This document shows positions 35,527-44,225 of a stretch of 64,000 nucleotides of DNA, piece by piece (within the stretch, counting starts at the first letter, position 1; the number at the start of each line of letters is the position of its first letter). A program made the translations under genes and the position numbers. Under the pieces are notes generated by a model that ran no database searches, was not told the DNA's origin, and saw only the letters and a list, made by a program, of their open reading frames with translations. Source of the DNA: an uncultured Mucispirillum sp. (GTDB taxonomy: Bacteria > Chrysiogenota > Deferribacteres > Deferribacterales > Mucispirillaceae); assembly GCA_944323205.1 (NCBI GenBank), contig CALURO010000009.1:33873-97872 (forward strand), given 5' to 3'.

Positions 35527-35559
35527 ACAAAAGGACAGTATTTTTAACTGTCCTTTTGT
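35527..35559 (-). terminator. Terminator of tRNA-Ser
   Basis: Perfect 13-bp stem (ACAAAAGGACAGT and its complement) around a 7-base loop, 6 bases after the tRNA 3' end on the minus strand, with U-rich arm; bidirectional in shape. Confidence 0.8.
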
Positions 35560-35564
35560 ATTTA

Positions 35565-35655
35565 CGGAGAGAGAGGGATTCGAACCCTCGATACCGGTTT
35601 CCCAGTATACTCGCTTAGCAGGCGAGCGCCTTCGACCATACTCGGCCATCTCTCC
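35565..35655 (-). tRNA. tRNA-Ser (anticodon GCT)
   Basis: 91 bases on the minus strand. Acceptor stem GGAGAGA/TCTCTCC with discriminator G, a D-arm, anticodon stem CTCGC/GCGAG around loop CTGCTAA (anticodon GCT, reading AGC/AGU serine codons), the long variable arm typical of tRNA-Ser (TACTGGG-AAACCGGTA region) and T-arm GAGGG-TTCGAAT-CCCTC. CCA is not encoded. Its 3' part carries the sequence repeated at 35394-35406, so it is the likely insertion target of the island. Confidence 0.95.
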
Positions 35656-35735
35656 ATTTGTTATATTAGAGATAATTATATACTTGAATTATTTTATAAT
35701 GTCAAATAAAAAATACATCTTTTTGAAAAAAGCTG

Positions 35736-35930
35736 TTAAATATGCCTTATTTGTGTTTCTATACCGTTCTGCTGTGCAAACATTACTCCTCTGCCGCACA
35801 TAGGTGCAGAAAGCTCACATCTTCTTGAGCACATAGGACAGTGAGTTGGTGCACTGCTTAATATGTTATCTGATTTTTCTTCATTTTTACGCTGTTCTTC
35901 CAGCTCTTTAAAATATTTGTCCATGTCCAT
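35736..35930 (-). CDS. Small cysteine-rich protein, putative metal-binding
   Basis: Start placed at 35930 (MDMDKYFKEL), with aaagg 8 bases upstream; the frame extends upstream through a hydrophobic, unsupported stretch. The result is 64 residues: a charged helix (KYFKELEEQRKNEEKSD), then a compact C-rich motif CPMCSRRCELSAPMCGRG (C-x2-C-x4-C-x6-C) and a short tail. The four cysteines could hold zinc or an iron-sulphur cluster. I do not recognise a named family. It stands alone after tRNA-Ser, on the same strand, in the core side of the junction. Confidence 0.6.
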   Translation of the reverse strand: MDMDKYFKELEEQRKNEEKSDNILSSAPTHCPMCSRRCELSAPMCGRGVMFAQQNGIETQIRHI

Positions 35931-36153
35931 AGATATACCTTTAACATAATATGTTATTCTAACACAAATAATATATATTTTTATGTTTTTTGCAAGAAAA
36001 GATTTTAATAAATTTGTAGAAATTATAATAAATATTACAATCATAAATAAAGCTTAAAATATTATATGTAGTAATTTTAGTAATTATCAAACTTGACAGC
36101 TATAAAAGATGAGAGTAAAGAGTAATGGTATTATATATAAATCGGGGGTAATT

Positions 36154-36507
36154 ATGCACTATTTACATATTCATCCTGGAATAATTACTGTATGTATGCT
36201 TATTTTATCAAATGTATTTATGACATTTGCATGGTATGCTCATTTAAAGAATTTATCATCTTTGCCATGGTTTGGAGCAGCACTTGCAAGCTGGGGGATA
36301 GCTTTTTTTGAATATATGATACAGGTGCCTGCAAACAGGATAGGATATACAGTTTTTACTCTGCCACAGCTGAAAATAATGCAGGAAGTTATAGCTTTAG
36401 GTGTATTTATTCCGTTTGTAACACTATATATGGGTAAGCCTTTAAATTTAAATTTCCTGTGGGCTTCTCTCTGTCTTTTAGGTGCAGTATATTTTATGTT
36501 TAAATAG
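36154..36507 (+). CDS. DUF486 / DMT-family small membrane protein
   Basis: Start chosen at ATG 36154 (MHYLHIHPG), with a ggggg ribosome-binding site; the frame opens 15 codons upstream without support. The 117 residues form four hydrophobic segments (ITVCMLILSNVFMTFAW; WFGAALASWGIAFFEYM; the MQEVIALGVFIPFVTLYMG region; FLWASLCLLGAVYFMF), the plan of the DUF486 family, short relatives of drug/metabolite transporters. The QVPANRIGY block is characteristic of this family. It presumably sits in the inner membrane; substrate unknown. Monocistronic between the Cys-rich gene and hrcA. Confidence 0.8.
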   Translation: MHYLHIHPGIITVCMLILSNVFMTFAWYAHLKNLSSLPWFGAALASWGIAFFEYMIQVPANRIGYTVFTLPQLKIMQEVIALGVFIPFVTLYMGKPLNLNFLWASLCLLGAVYFMFK

Positions 36508-36637
36508 ATTAATAAAAGCAGTTTCTGTACATATTTTAAGATGCTGCTTTTAATAATAAATCTATTTATTTATAAATCATTTATATTAATTATCTATTTA
36601 TTTTATTGAATAAAATATATTTTTTTTAAAAAAACTC

Positions 36638-36666
36638 TTGACACTTTCCACTGTGGTTACTAAATT
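36638..36666 (+). promoter_or_regulatory. Promoter of the hrcA-grpE-dnaK operon
   Basis: TTGACA (36638-36643), a 17-base spacer, TAAATT (36661-36666), with the CIRCE operator beginning 5 bases after the -10 box. Confidence 0.75.
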
Positions 36667-36670
36667 AGTT

Positions 36671-36697
36671 CTAGCACTCAAAGATTGCGAGTGCTAA
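36671..36697 (+). promoter_or_regulatory. CIRCE operator
   Basis: CTAGCACTC-N9-GAGTGCTAA, one base off the consensus inverted repeat bound by HrcA. Its position over the transcription start of hrcA implies autoregulated heat-shock repression of the operon. Confidence 0.95.
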
Positions 36698-36715
36698 CAA
36701 ATGAGGTAAAAGAAA

Positions 36716-37771
36716 ATGGATATGCGTTTCTTAAATGAGCGTGAAGAGCTTGTTTTAAGGACAATAATTGATGAATATATAGATACCAGTGAGCCTGTTG
36801 GTTCTCGTAATGTTTCAAAGGTAGGGCCTTTAAAAATGTCCCCTGCAACTATAAGAAATATTATGAGTGATTTGGTAGAAAAGGGATTTATTGCTCAGCC
36901 TCATACATCTGCAGGCAGGGTGCCTACAGACAGCGGATATAGATATTATATAGAGAAGTTTGTAAAGATACAAAATATATCAGAAGATTTTATAAAGAAT
37001 ATCCACAGGGAAATGAGTATAGACCCGGTGAATGTGATGAACCTTTTCCGCCATTTTTCTAAGAAAATGGGGGATATGACACATGCAGTTGGGTTTGTGG
37101 TTTCCCCTAAAATGAATACTATAAACTTGAAACATATAGAGTTTATAAGAATCAACAGGGATACGGTGCTTGCTGTTATTGTTGCAAAAACTGGTATGGT
37201 GCAGAATGTGCTTCTGCCAGTGGACAACAGCATTACAGATAATGACCTTGTAAGAATGAGCAACTTTATAAACAGCAATTATGAAGGTGCTAATCTTTAT
37301 GAAGTGCAGCGAATGCTTTTGCAGGAATTGCAGGCAGCAGAGGGGGAAATAAGGCGTCTTGCAGAGCAGGCAGTGAAGTTAAGCGAAGCGGTAGTTAAAA
37401 GCCCAGTATTTGATGAAGAGTTTATTTTTGAAGGCACGAAAAATATTATAGATATTCCAGAGCTTAGGCAGAACGGCAAATTGACTGATGTTTTGCAGGC
37501 TTTTGAAGAAAAAAGCCATATATGTTCTCTGCTTGAAAGCTGTATGAAAGAAGACAGTGTGCAGATATTTATAGGCTCAGAGATAGGGCTTGATAATACA
37601 GATGAGCTGGGCATGGTTATAAAACCATACCACAGGGGTGGAAATATAGTAGGAACAATGGGTGTTATAGGCCCTAAAAGAATGAAATATTCACAAGTGG
37701 TTTCTATTGTAGATTATTCCTCAAAAATAATATCAAAAATGCTTAATGATTACTACGAGGGGGATAAGTAA
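36716..37771 (+). CDS. hrcA: Heat-inducible transcription repressor HrcA
   Basis: 351 residues, normal length. The N-terminal winged helix (LNEREELVLRTIIDEYI, then EPVGSRNVSK, SPATIRNIMSDLVEKGFI and PHTSAGRVPTDSGYRYYIE) is the classical HrcA start. The C-terminal GAF-like dimer domain ends with the GTMGVIGPKRMKYSQVVSIVDYSSK block. HrcA binds CIRCE and keeps the chaperone operon off until it is released by heat stress, with GroEL as usual helper. A CIRCE site lies 19 bases before its own start. The stop overlaps grpE (TAATG). No groESL is in the window. Confidence 0.96.
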   Translation: MDMRFLNEREELVLRTIIDEYIDTSEPVGSRNVSKVGPLKMSPATIRNIMSDLVEKGFIAQPHTSAGRVPTDSGYRYYIEKFVKIQNISEDFIKNIHREMSIDPVNVMNLFRHFSKKMGDMTHAVGFVVSPKMNTINLKHIEFIRINRDTVLAVIVAKTGMVQNVLLPVDNSITDNDLVRMSNFINSNYEGANLYEVQRMLLQELQAAEGEIRRLAEQAVKLSEAVVKSPVFDEEFIFEGTKNIIDIPELRQNGKLTDVLQAFEEKSHICSLLESCMKEDSVQIFIGSEIGLDNTDELGMVIKPYHRGGNIVGTMGVIGPKRMKYSQVVSIVDYSSKIISKMLNDYYEGDK

Positions 37772-38379
37772 TGAGCGAAGAAAAAAATGAAAATATGCAG
37801 CAGGAAGATGGAGTAAAAATTGATATAGAATCACCAGAAGCAGAAGTTATTGAAAATGCAGAAGAACTGCAGGAAACAGAAATCCAGCCTGAAGAAGATA
37901 CGGAGATGGGTGGCGGTGAAATCGGCATATTAAAAAAACAGGTGGAAAATTTAGAAAATATATTAAAAGAAAAAAATGAAGAAATACTCCGCCGTGCTGC
38001 TGATTTAGATAATTACAGAAAAAGGCTTACAAAAGAAACTGAAGATAAAGTCCGCTTTGCTAATCAGTCGGTTGTAAAAGATTTTCTGCCAGTTATTGAT
38101 AACATAGAAATGGCTTTGCAGCATACAGAAGAAGGCACACCTTTAAGAGAGGGTATAGAGCTTACTATAAAATCATTTAAAGATGCACTTTCTAAACATG
38201 GTGTAAAAGAAGTAGACGCAGAAATAGGCACAATATTTGATCCAGCAGTCCATGAAGCAATAATGATGGACAGCACGGCAGAATATGAAAATAATGCTAT
38301 CACTTTATGTGTTCAAAAGGGCTATTTATTAAATGACAGAGTAATACGCCCTGCAAAAGTGAAAGTAAATAAAATATAA
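37771..38379 (+). CDS. grpE: Nucleotide exchange factor GrpE
   Basis: 202 residues. The acidic N-terminus (about 1-50) leads into a long coiled coil (KKQVENLENILKEKNEEILRRAADLDNYRKRL), then the conserved NQSVVKDFLPVIDNIEMAL and the beta-domain end (IFDPAVHEAI, VQKGYLLNDRVIRPAKVKV). GrpE releases ADP from DnaK in the cytoplasm. Its ATG overlaps the hrcA stop codon, and dnaK follows 47 bases later, so the three genes form one operon under CIRCE control. Ordinary member. Confidence 0.96.
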   Translation: MSEEKNENMQQEDGVKIDIESPEAEVIENAEELQETEIQPEEDTEMGGGEIGILKKQVENLENILKEKNEEILRRAADLDNYRKRLTKETEDKVRFANQSVVKDFLPVIDNIEMALQHTEEGTPLREGIELTIKSFKDALSKHGVKEVDAEIGTIFDPAVHEAIMMDSTAEYENNAITLCVQKGYLLNDRVIRPAKVKVNKI

Positions 38380-38426
38380 AAAAATAAAATATAATATATA
38401 ACAGTTAAGACTGTTTTGGAGGAACG

Positions 38427-40352
38427 ATGGCTCAAGGAAAAGTTATAGGTATTGACTTAGGAACAACTAACTCAGTTGTAGCAGTAATGGAAAACGGTCA
38501 GCCTAAAGTTATAGTAAATGCAGAAGGTATGACAACAACACCATCTATTGTTGGCTTTACAGATGGGGACAGACTTGTTGGTATACTTGCAAAGCGTCAG
38601 GCAGTAACTAACCCTGAAAATACAATTTTTAGTATTAAAAGATTAATAGGCAGAAAAGCAGATTCATCTGAAACTGCAAATGCAAAAAAACACCTGCCAT
38701 ATAAAATAGTGCCAGCAGATAACGGCGATGCATGGGTAGAAATTAAAGGCAAAAAATATGCTCCACAGGAAATTTCTGCAATGATTTTACAAAAATTAAA
38801 ACAAACTGCAGAAGATTATCTTGGTGAAACTGTTACAGATGCGGTTATTACAGTTCCAGCGTATTTTAATGACGCACAGCGTCAGGCTACAAAAGATGCT
38901 GGTAAAATCGCAGGCTTAAATGTTCAGCGCATTATCAACGAGCCAACAGCAGCAGCACTTGCTTATGGTTTAGAGAAAAAAGGCGAAGAAAAAATCGTTG
39001 TATATGACTTAGGTGGTGGTACATTTGATGTATCTATTCTTGAACTTGGCGATGGTGTATTTGAAGTTAAAGCTACAAATGGTGATACTTTCTTAGGTGG
39101 TGATGACTTTGATGAAAGAATCGTTAAATGGTTATGCGAAGAGTTTATGAAAGATAACGGCATAGACTTAGCAAAAGATAAAATGGCTTTACAAAGGTTA
39201 AAAGAAGCTGCAGAAAAAGCAAAACATGAGCTTTCTGGCACTACTGAAACTGAAATCAACCTGCCATATATTACAGCAGACCAGACTGGCCCTAAACACT
39301 TAGTTAAAAAATTAAGCAGGGCAAAATTTGAAGCATTAGTATCAGATTTAGTTGAAAAAACATTAGAGCCATGCAAAAAAGCATTAAACGATGCAGGCCT
39401 TACAACAAGTGATATTAATGAAGTTATACTTGTTGGTGGTATGACTCGTATGCCGCTTGTTCAGCAGAAAGTAAAAGAATTTTTTGGTAAAGAGCCACAC
39501 AAAGGTATCAACCCTGATGAAGTTGTTGCAATAGGTGCAGCAGTTCAAGGCGGTGTATTAATGGGAGATGTTAAAGATGTGCTTCTTCTTGATGTAACAC
39601 CGCTTTCATTAGGTATTGAAACAATGGGCGGCGTAATGAATAAAATCATTATGAGAAATACTACAATCCCAGCAAGAAAAAGCCAGATATATACTACTGC
39701 TGCTGATAACCAGCCGTCAGTTACTATTCAGGTTCTGCAGGGTGAAAGAGAGATGGCAAGCGACAATAAACTTATAGGTCAGTTTGACTTATCAGGTATT
39801 GCTCCAGCTCCAAGAGGTGTGCCACAAATTGAAGTAACTTTTGATATTGACGCAAATGGTATATTACATGTTTCTGCAAAAGATAAAGGCACAGGTAAAG
39901 AACAGTCTATTGTTATTAAAGATTCTTCAGGTTTATCAGAAGATGAAATTGATAGAATGGTACACGATGCTGAAGCTCATGCAGAAGACGATAAACGCAA
40001 AAAAGAATTAGCAGAAGTTAGAAACCAGGCTGATACATTAGTATATACTACTGAAAAATCATTAAAAGAGCATGGTGATAAATTAGATGCTGCTGTTAAG
40101 GAAAACATTGAAAAAGAGCTTGAAAGTTTAAAACAAAAATTAACAAGCGAAAATGTTGGCGAAATTAAGGAAGGTATAGATAAACTATCAAATGCTGCAC
40201 AAAAATTAGCAGAAGTTTTATATGCTCAAAATAATCAGGGCGGCGATGCTTCAGCCAACCAAGGCAGTGCTTATGCTCAGGAAGAACCATCTAAAAAAGA
40301 TGAAAATGTAGTAGATGCTGATTTTGAAGAAGTTAAAGACGATAAAAAATAA
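38427..40352 (+). CDS. dnaK: Chaperone DnaK
   Basis: 641 residues. The signature IDLGTTNS near the N-terminus, [15 protein letters not shown], the [11 protein letters not shown] motif and the substrate-binding domain ([18 protein letters not shown]) are all intact, and the tail ends ...[14 protein letters not shown] as usual for the GrpE/DnaJ-dependent type. It folds proteins with ATP in the cytoplasm. A good ribosome-binding site (ggagg) precedes the ATG. An AACAGT/ACTGTT hairpin (38400-38415) lies just before it and may stabilise the 3' part of the operon transcript. No dnaJ follows; a terminator and an IS remnant do. Confidence 0.98.
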   Translation: MAQGKVIGIDLGTTNSVVAVMENGQPKVIVNAEGMTTTPSIVGFTDGDRLVGILAKRQAVTNPENTIFSIKRLIGRKADSSETANAKKHLPYKIVPADNGDAWVEIKGKKYAPQEISAMILQKLKQTAEDYLGETVTDAVITVPAYFNDAQRQATKDAGKIAGLNVQRIINEPTAAALAYGLEKKGEEKIVVYDLGGGTFDVSILELGDGVFEVKATNGDTFLGGDDFDERIVKWLCEEFMKDNGIDLAKDKMALQRLKEAAEKAKHELSGTTETEINLPYITADQTGPKHLVKKLSRAKFEALVSDLVEKTLEPCKKALNDAGLTTSDINEVILVGGMTRMPLVQQKVKEFFGKEPHKGINPDEVVAIGAAVQGGVLMGDVKDVLLLDVTPLSLGIETMGGVMNKIIMRNTTIPARKSQIYTTAADNQPSVTIQVLQGEREMASDNKLIGQFDLSGIAPAPRGVPQIEVTFDIDANGILHVSAKDKGTGKEQSIVIKDSSGLSEDEIDRMVHDAEAHAEDDKRKKELAEVRNQADTLVYTTEKSLKEHGDKLDAAVKENIEKELESLKQKLTSENVGEIKEGIDKLSNAAQKLAEVLYAQNNQGGDASANQGSAYAQEEPSKKDENVVDADFEEVKDDKK

Positions 40353-40375
40353 GCATAAACTGATAAATTACAATA

Positions 40376-40411
40376 AAGCGTTCTCAAGAATACCTTGGGG
40401 ACGCTTTTTTT
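40376..40411 (+). terminator. Terminator of the hrcA-grpE-dnaK operon
   Basis: AAGCGT-CTCAAG pairs with CTTGGGGACGCTT around a short loop, followed by a seven-T run. Confidence 0.9.
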
Positions 40412-40468
40412 ATGACTTTTTTATGTATATTATAATTTTTCAATAACTAAAGTTTTAGATTATATCTG

Positions 40469-41508
40469 GTGGTACCCCATTTTTATTTTAGAAATATTTA
40501 TAAGTTATTGTAATATATAATAAAAAGAGTGATTTTAAATTGCAAAAGCTCCTAAAAATTGTTATAATGTTATATCCAAAAAAAACAAAAAACAATCAAG
40601 GAGCTTACTATGATATTACAAGATAATTTTTTAAAAATAAAGTCAAAAATGCATAATGTTGTAAAAGGTTTTATAAGTTTAAGCAAACCCGAAAAGAGAT
40701 TTTTATTAGATATGTTATTAGGAGTATTTACAACTAATAGTTTTAATTTGATGTCTATAAGTCGTAATCTACCCTATGAAATAAGTATTAAGCATATACA
40801 TAAACGCTTACAAAGGCATTTATCCAATAATATTGATATGATGAATAAGATAAATGACTATTGAATTATTTATATGCTAATAATTGTAGATTTATAATAA
40901 GACAAAGCCACAACAGAAAAATTGCTCATGCTGGTAGAGAAATTTTAATAAAAGACTTATGTTCAATTTATAAATGTAAACATAGCAGTAAGCAGGGTAA
41001 GTATTTCTATAAACATTGTTATTTAGAAAATATGCCAATAACAGTAGTATATCATCAAAAAGTATCAGATATAACCTTACTATGCTCTGGTCATTTGAGC
41101 AAAAAAGAAGCAGAACAAAGCATATACAGGTATTTCAAAAGGTGGAGTATAGAAGATAGTTATAGATTTATGAAACAGACATTTGGACTAGAAACAGCAC
41201 AAATAAGCAACTTTAATGGAATAAAAAATATTGCTGCTATTGCTTTATTTGTCTGGTATATACTTAAATGCATAGAACATGATGAAGAATTAGAATATAT
41301 TACTATGAAAGAAGCTAAATATAATAAAAAGAAAAAAGTTAAATTCAAATATTATAGGTTAGCAGAAGGTATAAAAAAAATATTAAACTATATTGTTGTT
41401 AATTATTCTATTAAAAAGAAGAAGAATATCAAAAAAAGACTTTCGATTGAGGACTTTTTACCAAAAGATAAGGACGATTTGATATGGGTATAAAAAATGG
41501 GGTACCAC
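40469..41508 (+). mobile_element. Decayed IS4-family insertion sequence
   Basis: About 1040 bases bounded by perfect 16-bp terminal inverted repeats (GTGGTACCCCATTTTT at 40469-40484, its complement at 41493-41508). A broken transposase gene fills the interior. It is inserted between the dnaK terminator and the symporter gene. No clear target-site duplication is visible. Confidence 0.85.
40610..41493 (+). pseudogene. IS4-family transposase, internally deleted and frameshifted
   Basis: The N-terminal frame (40610-40864, 84 residues: LSKPEKRFLLDMLLG) ends in a stop. The C-terminal frame (from about 40861 to 41493) restarts at a point that in relatives lies after the second catalytic Asp (NNCRFIIRQSHNR). 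It carries the IS4 signature Y-x2-R-x3-E-x6-K (YFKRWSIEDSYRFMK). About 90 residues with both catalytic Asp motifs are missing, so the enzyme cannot be active. The ribosome-binding site (aaggag) of the first part remains. Confidence 0.85.
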
Positions 41509-41599
41509 TAGAGTTTAATTAATTATTTACAAATAATAATTATTAGTTTAGTATTCTATGGTATGCTTGCATGCAAATAAGTTATTAATAGGGAATACT

Positions 41600-42835
41600 A
41601 TGAGTTTAGAAAATCAATCCACTCAAAAGCCTGTAAAATTTCAGGCAGAATTACTCATTAAAATTATTATAGCTATTATTGCTGGTATTGCATTGGGACT
41701 TTTATTAAGTCTTTTTTCAGGTGGTATGGTTATTGCAAAAATATTAATGATTTTTAATTCTATTTTTAGTAATTTTCTTAGTTTTGTTATACCGCTTTTG
41801 ATTATAGGGCTTGTAGCTCCGGGTATCGGTCATTTAGGAAAAGATGCTGGAAAGCTACTGCTTATTACTCTTGTAATGGCATATGCATTTACATTTTTTG
41901 CCGGGTTTTCAACTTATGGTGCAGCATCTTTGATATATCCATATATGCTTGATGGTGCTGTATTATCTGTTAATGCAGATACAGCAAATACAATTAAACC
42001 ATATTTTACCATAGATATGCCACCAGTCATGTCTGTTACATCAGCATTAATACTTGCTTTTGTTTTGGGTTTTGGGTTAGCTGTTACAAAAACAGAAAAA
42101 ATAATGGATGTTGTTGATGATTTAAGAGTAATTATTAATAAAATTATCTCATCAGTTATTATTCCACTGCTCCCATTTTATATTTTAACAATTTTTATGA
42201 ATATAACTTTTGTTGGTGAAATCAGCAAAGTGCTTGCAGTATTCCTTAAAATTATTATTTTAATATTTATATTAACAGTGATACTTCTTTTAATATTTTT
42301 CAGTATTGCAGGTCTTGTGGCACATAAAAATCCACTTACACTGCTTAAAAAAATGATGCCTGCTTATATTACAGCTCTTGGCACTTCATCTTCAGCAGCA
42401 ACAATACCTGTTACATATGAGTCTACTTTATCAAATGGGGTAAAAACTTCAATTGCTAGTTTTGTTATTCCACTTTGTGCTACAATTAATATGCCCGGCT
42501 CTATGTTAAAGATAGTAGCATGTTCGTTGGCAGTAATTTATACAACAGGTATGGATATATCATTTTCACAGTATTCTATATTTATTTTAACATTGGCAGT
42601 TGCTATGGTTGCAGCTCCCGGTGTTCCCGGTGGTGCTATTATGACTGCCCTTGCACCATTATCAGCAATTCTTGGCTTTTCTCAGGAAGTAAATGCTTTA
42701 ATGATAGCTTTATATATAGTAATGGATAGCTTTGGCACAGCAACAAATGTTACAGGTGATGGGGCAATTGCAGTTATTATTGATAAAATATATAAACATG
42801 ACCATCATATAACAGAAGATGAAACAGAAGCATAA
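41600..42835 (+). CDS. Dicarboxylate/amino acid:cation symporter (DAACS family)
   Basis: Start set at ATG 41600 (MSLENQST), with aggga upstream; the frame opens at 41558 in front of an unsupported stretch. The 411 residues form about 8 membrane segments plus re-entrant loops. The family hallmarks are present: the serine-rich SSSAATIPVTYE loop, CATINMPGS in transmembrane segment 7 and the late DSFGTATNVTGDGAIAV segment (the D...TN..GD ion and substrate site). It imports C4-dicarboxylates or acidic amino acids with Na+ or H+. The neighbouring mdh and fumarase genes, although separately transcribed, fit C4-dicarboxylate use. Substrate preference cannot be read from the sequence. Confidence 0.85.
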   Translation: MSLENQSTQKPVKFQAELLIKIIIAIIAGIALGLLLSLFSGGMVIAKILMIFNSIFSNFLSFVIPLLIIGLVAPGIGHLGKDAGKLLLITLVMAYAFTFFAGFSTYGAASLIYPYMLDGAVLSVNADTANTIKPYFTIDMPPVMSVTSALILAFVLGFGLAVTKTEKIMDVVDDLRVIINKIISSVIIPLLPFYILTIFMNITFVGEISKVLAVFLKIIILIFILTVILLLIFFSIAGLVAHKNPLTLLKKMMPAYITALGTSSSAATIPVTYESTLSNGVKTSIASFVIPLCATINMPGSMLKIVACSLAVIYTTGMDISFSQYSIFILTLAVAMVAAPGVPGGAIMTALAPLSAILGFSQEVNALMIALYIVMDSFGTATNVTGDGAIAVIIDKIYKHDHHITEDETEA

Positions 42836-42843
42836 TTAATATA

Positions 42844-42870
42844 AAGCCCTGTATTATAATAACAGGGCTT
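42844..42870. terminator. Terminator after the symporter gene
   Basis: AAGCCCTG/CAGGGCTT 8-bp stem with an 11-base loop, between convergent genes. The flanking T content is modest on both strands. A second hairpin CTGCC/GGCAG (about 42901-42915) lies just after mdh on its strand. Confidence 0.65.
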
Positions 42871-42926
42871 GAGACTGTCAAAAAAATTGATAATATTCAA
42901 CTGCCCTTTCAGGCAGCTGGAAAATA

Positions 42927-43901
42927 TTATAATAAGTTTAATTTTTTCATATCGTCTATTAAGTGTTTAACAGCATTAACAGAGTTATCAAAAAGAGCCT
43001 GTTCTTCAGCATTTAAAGTTAATTCAACAACTTTTTCAACACCTTTTCCGCCAAGAACTGCAGGAACACCTACATAGTAGCCATTAACTCCATATTCGCC
43101 GTCAAGATAAGCACAAACTGCTAAAACTCTTTTTTGGTCTTTAATGATAGCTTCAGCCATTTCAACAGCTGAGGCAGCTGGAGAATAGAAAGCAGAGCCA
43201 GTTTTTAATAATGCAACAACTTCGCCACCCGCTTTTGCTGTTCTTTCAACTATTTTATCCATAACTTCTTTAGCTTTTTCTTTGCTGCCATATTTGCGCT
43301 CAAAAAGTTCAAGAGCAGGGATACCAGCAACATTTGCATATCTAACAAGTGGAACCATAGTGTCGCCATGACCGCCTAAAACTAATGCACTTACATCTTT
43401 AACAGAAACGCCTAATTCCCATGCAATAAAAGAAGCAAAACGGGAAGAGTCAAGAACGCCAGCCTGTCCTAATACTCTAGAAGCAGGGAAACCTGTAACC
43501 TGACGCATAAGAGTAACCATTGCATCAAGTGGGTTAGAAATAACAATAACATAAGCATCTGGAGCATATTTTTTAATATTTTCACCAACAGTTTTAATAA
43601 TACCAGAGTTAATGCCTAAAAGGTCATCACGGCTCATACCCGGTTTTCTTGGCACACCTGATGTAACAATAACAACGCCTGCACCTTCAATATCTTTATA
43701 ATCGTTTGTGCCAGTAACAGAAACATCAAAATGGTCAGTTTTAGAAGCCTCAGAAATATCTAATGTTTTACCTTGTGGTAAGTTTTCAACGATATCAAGC
43801 ATAACAACATCGCCAAGCTCCCTTTTAGCAATGATTTGTGCCATTACACCGCCGATTTGTCCGCCGCCAATAAGAGCGATTTTAGGTCTTTTAAATTCCA
43901 T
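42927..43901 (-). CDS. mdh: Malate dehydrogenase (LDH-like type)
   Basis: 324 residues. The Rossmann start ([16 protein letters not shown]) with Asp in [13 protein letters not shown] after strand 2 indicates NAD preference. Catalytic elements are [16 protein letters not shown], the [10 protein letters not shown] loop and the proton-relay [11 protein letters not shown]. The substrate loop Arg pair ([13 protein letters not shown]) marks it as a malate rather than lactate enzyme. It oxidises malate or makes it from oxaloacetate in the cytoplasm. A very strong ribosome-binding site (aaaggagg) is followed by a divergent fumarase operon 324 bases upstream; both enzymes serve adjacent steps of the TCA cycle. 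Confidence 0.96.
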   Translation of the reverse strand: MEFKRPKIALIGGGQIGGVMAQIIAKRELGDVVMLDIVENLPQGKTLDISEASKTDHFDVSVTGTNDYKDIEGAGVVIVTSGVPRKPGMSRDDLLGINSGIIKTVGENIKKYAPDAYVIVISNPLDAMVTLMRQVTGFPASRVLGQAGVLDSSRFASFIAWELGVSVKDVSALVLGGHGDTMVPLVRYANVAGIPALELFERKYGSKEKAKEVMDKIVERTAKAGGEVVALLKTGSAFYSPAASAVEMAEAIIKDQKRVLAVCAYLDGEYGVNGYYVGVPAVLGGKGVEKVVELTLNAEEQALFDNSVNAVKHLIDDMKKLNLL

Positions 43902-44225
43902 AGAATAAGCCTCCTTTTAGACTTTAATATAATGCAATTTTATTTTAGCAATATCTTCCGATTGCAACTACTATATTAATCCAACTTGATAAAATAGTCT
44001 AATAAAAAATTAAAAAAATTAAAAATAATTTTCTTAAATAAAATACATGCTCTTGTAAATAATTTAGAAGGTATTTTTTTAAATATATTGTAATTCATTT
44101 AAAATATATATTTACTAGAACTTATGAAAACAGATATTTACAGTCTAAATAATTAAAGATACTTGAATAAATAATAAATTAGTGTTATAATCAGTAAATA
44201 AAGCAATAAATATAGAGAGGGATAT
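43902..44225. other. Divergent intergenic region between mdh and the fumarase operon
   Basis: 324 bases, strongly AT-rich, no gene. It contains the mdh ribosome-binding site on the minus strand and the fumarase promoter (44163-44191) on the plus strand. I see no clear operator; a minus-strand promoter for mdh is likely near 43930-43990 but not well defined. Confidence 0.6.
44163..44191 (+). promoter_or_regulatory. Promoter of the fumarase operon
   Basis: TTGAAT (44163-44168), a 17-base spacer, perfect TATAAT (44186-44191) with extended -10 (TGT before it). It lies 34 bases from the fumarase alpha start. Confidence 0.85.

Larger units (their letters stand above)
35243..35564. other. Interval between integrase and tRNA-Ser with attachment-like repeat
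   Basis: No gene. It holds the in-frame extension of the integrase (to 35299), the 13-base att-like repeat (35394-35406), a perfect 9-bp palindrome AAATAATTT/AAATTATTT (35415-35437), a GCAGAC/GTCTGC hairpin near 35461 and the tRNA terminator (35527-35559). Confidence 0.6.
7120..35582. mobile_element. Putative composite genomic (defence) island ending in tRNA-Ser
   Basis: All genes between the PHP protein and tRNA-Ser(GCT) are accessory: abortive-infection, restriction, OLD/UvrD, STAND, toxin-antitoxin remnants and two tyrosine recombinases. The stretch 11-24 kb is visibly more AT-rich than its flanks. The right boundary is supported by an integrase gene pointing at the tRNA and a 13-base repeat of the tRNA 3' region (35394-35406 and 35570-35582). 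The left boundary is inferred only from gene content; I found no matching repeat there by eye. It may be several nested insertions rather than one element. Confidence 0.5.

Noticed and set aside
35359..35547. 62-codon plus-strand frame between integrase and tRNA
   Set aside because: Crosses the att-like repeat and the terminator palindrome, no ribosome-binding site.
35431..35649. 72-codon minus-strand frame across tRNA-Ser
   Set aside because: It is a translation of the tRNA and its terminator; not a gene.
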